Both the position numbers and the translations under genes were made by a program. 64,000 nt of DNA. It comes from Membranipora membranacea. Taxonomy: Eukaryota; Bryozoa; Gymnolaemata; Cheilostomatida; Membraniporidae. The notes under the pieces are model-generated. The model saw nothing but the letters and a program-made list of their open reading frames with translations, did no database searches and was not told the DNA's origin. The stretch lies in the NCBI GenBank assembly GCA_914767715.1, contig OU612074.1, positions 1,069,501-1,133,500 of the forward strand, read 5' to 3'. This document shows, piece after piece, positions 62,540 to 64,000 of this stretch; within the stretch, counting starts at the first letter, position 1; each line of letters starts with the position of its first letter.

Positions 62540-62627
62540 ATGAATTCTCATTATTTAGATCTTGATGACATACTAACAACCGGTCAACTTGTATCCTGTA
62601 CTTTGGAAATGAACATCAAGAGGCTAG
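62540..62627 (+). CDS. gins3: GINS complex subunit 3 (PSF3), first exon
   Basis: ATG at 62540 opens 29 codons plus one base, ending at a good donor (G|GTAGGT) after LEMNIKRL. The peptide has the start typical of PSF3: an aromatic residue, then LDLDDILTTGQLVSCTLE and RLG, comparable with the human LSLDDIL block and its following RLG. PSF3 is one of four subunits of GINS, which with Cdc45 and MCM2-7 forms the replicative helicase in the nucleus. Later exons are outside the window, beyond a LINE inserted in the first intron. With only 29 residues the call is likely but not certain. Confidence 0.62.
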
Positions 62628-62761
62628 GTAGGTAAAAGATCAAAGTAATCATTATTATTTATTTGTAATTGTATGTCCAGTCCAATGAACTCCCTCTCCC
62701 AACATCATCATCAATTTGATCAATCAATCATTATTTTTATAATATTAATAAATTAGGCCTA

Positions 62762-64000
62762 AGATGCAACAACCCCTGTTCCTCCTTGCTACAGAAGTGT
62801 GATATGTGGTTGGATACAGCTTGTGATACATGCGAACTATGGTATCACACCAGATGTATGGGGATGAGCGATGCTATTTATAGCGGCCTAAATAATATCT
62901 CATGGCACTGTACAAACTGTGGTTTACCTAATTTCCACTCATCATTCTTCTCAAATGACTCATTAGAGACATCAAATAGGTTTACCACCAATGGTTCATG
63001 TACAAGGAGTATTCTCAGTCTGACCAGTGCAGACAACTCCCCGGTAGCACATTCCTCTCCGCTTGCCACAAGAGAAAAGCATCAAATCACCAACCAAAAC
63101 CTGCATATTCTTGTTGTGAACTTCCAGAGTGTCAACAACAAGAAGGCTAGCCTTCTCCACACTATCGAGACAGAGAAACCTCATATTATCATGGGTACAG
63201 AGACATGGCTACATCCTGACATCTTAAACAGTGAGATCTTCCCGTCATCCTATGAGGTCTACAGGAGAGACAGGACAACAGATCGTCATGGGGGAGTACT
63301 ACTTGCTGTAGAGAAGAGCCTTGTCGCTGAGCAGATCCCAACTGACAACAAAACTGAGGCAGTCTTTGCCAAAATTGCCATGCCAAACAACCAATCCCTG
63401 ATCATAGGATCAGCATACCGACCAACTGACAATAATAGCGACTACACCACTGATCTCACCAACACAATAGTTAACATCTCAAAGAAACACAGGAAAAAAG
63501 CGATCTGGATAGGAGTTGATTTTAATCTCCCAGACTTGGACTGGACATCATCATCTATCAAAGGCCACAACTACACCACAGCAATAAACCAGATGTGGCT
63601 AGACACTGCCTCTGCATGCCGATTTGAACAGGCAGTCCAGGAGCCAACACGAAGGGAAAACATCCTAGACTTGTTCTTCACAAACAGGCCCTCGCTGATC
63701 ACCTCATGTACAGTAATTGATGGACTCAGCGACCATGACATGGTGCTGTTAAAGAGTAATATCCGTGTTCAGAGAGTGAAGCCGATCAAACGGAAGATAC
63801 TGTTATGGAAAAGAGCAGAGCTTGACAACCTGAGAGAGGCTGCAGGGACCTTCAGCAATGACTTCGCTGCCCGATTCAACACCACAACTCCAATAGAGGT
63901 AATGTGGAATTGTTTCAAGACTGGCCTGCTAGCCCTTCAGGAGAAGCATGTACCATCTAAGCTCTCGTCGTCACGCCACCACCAACCGTGGGTGACAACA
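62762..64000 (+). mobile_element. LINE (non-LTR retrotransposon) fragment: PHD-like finger and AP-type endonuclease
   Basis: One open frame of over 410 codons runs to the window end without a stop. About 62765-62930 gives a PHD-like Cys/His cluster (CDTCELWYHTRCMGM, SWHCTNCGLPNF). About 63100-63760 is an endonuclease/exonuclease/phosphatase domain with catalytic-type motifs: NFQSVNNK, GTETWL, RDRTTDRHGGVLL, GSAYRP, GVDFNLPDLDW (the usual GGDFN has Val for the second Gly), LDLFFTN and GLSDHD. This order is typical of CR1/L2/jockey-like LINEs; reverse transcriptase would follow. No ATG precedes the finger in frame, so the copy is probably 5'-truncated near 62740. It is in the same orientation as gins3, inside its first intron. 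The unbroken frame suggests a recent insertion. Confidence 0.88.

Noticed and set aside
62878-63386. Minus-strand frames near the window end
   Set aside because: They are antisense shadows of the LINE frame.

Overview
The window is nuclear DNA from a non-vertebrate animal. It is AT-rich, its genes are split by GT-AG introns of a few hundred bases to about 4 kb, and the introns and spacers hold metazoan transposon types (TA-flanked inverted-repeat elements, a tRNA-derived SINE, a LINE with a PHD-like finger and an endonuclease). The phylum cannot be fixed from the sequence. All exon chains below were rebuilt by hand from splice sites, with codon phase checked across every junction.

Layout. 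(1) 811-4712 (+): five-exon gene for a secreted protein with a ten-cysteine Frizzled-type domain followed by a Thr-rich mucin-like region. (2) 6095-14847 (-): complete 12-exon homogentisate 1,2-dioxygenase, last enzymes of tyrosine breakdown, with several mobile or tandem repeats in its introns. (3) 15274-16203 (+): intronless YIPF3 (Golgi membrane protein), head to head with HGD. (4) 18659-22269 and 23062-25825 (+): two tandem paralogues of an unrecognised single-pass membrane protein family, with a conserved transmembrane segment and PPVY-containing tail but unrelated low-complexity ectodomains, plus a shared promoter block. (5) 25826-30754: about 5 kb without a supportable gene. (6) 30755-42743 (-): five-exon SKI/SNO-family transcriptional co-regulator. 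(7) 44484-62071 (-): complete 21-exon ISWI ATPase (SMARCA5/SNF2H type), 1045 codons. (8) 62540-62627 (+): first exon of a probable GINS3/PSF3 replication protein, head to head with ISWI, whose first intron holds a LINE fragment running off the window end.

The genes do not form one pathway; this is an ordinary animal gene neighbourhood. The least explained parts are the tandem membrane-protein pair, the Frizzled-domain mucin, and inverted-repeat elements that carry tRNA-like (Pol III type) segments. Two tiny palindromic insertions flanked by 8-9 bp direct repeats are also notable.
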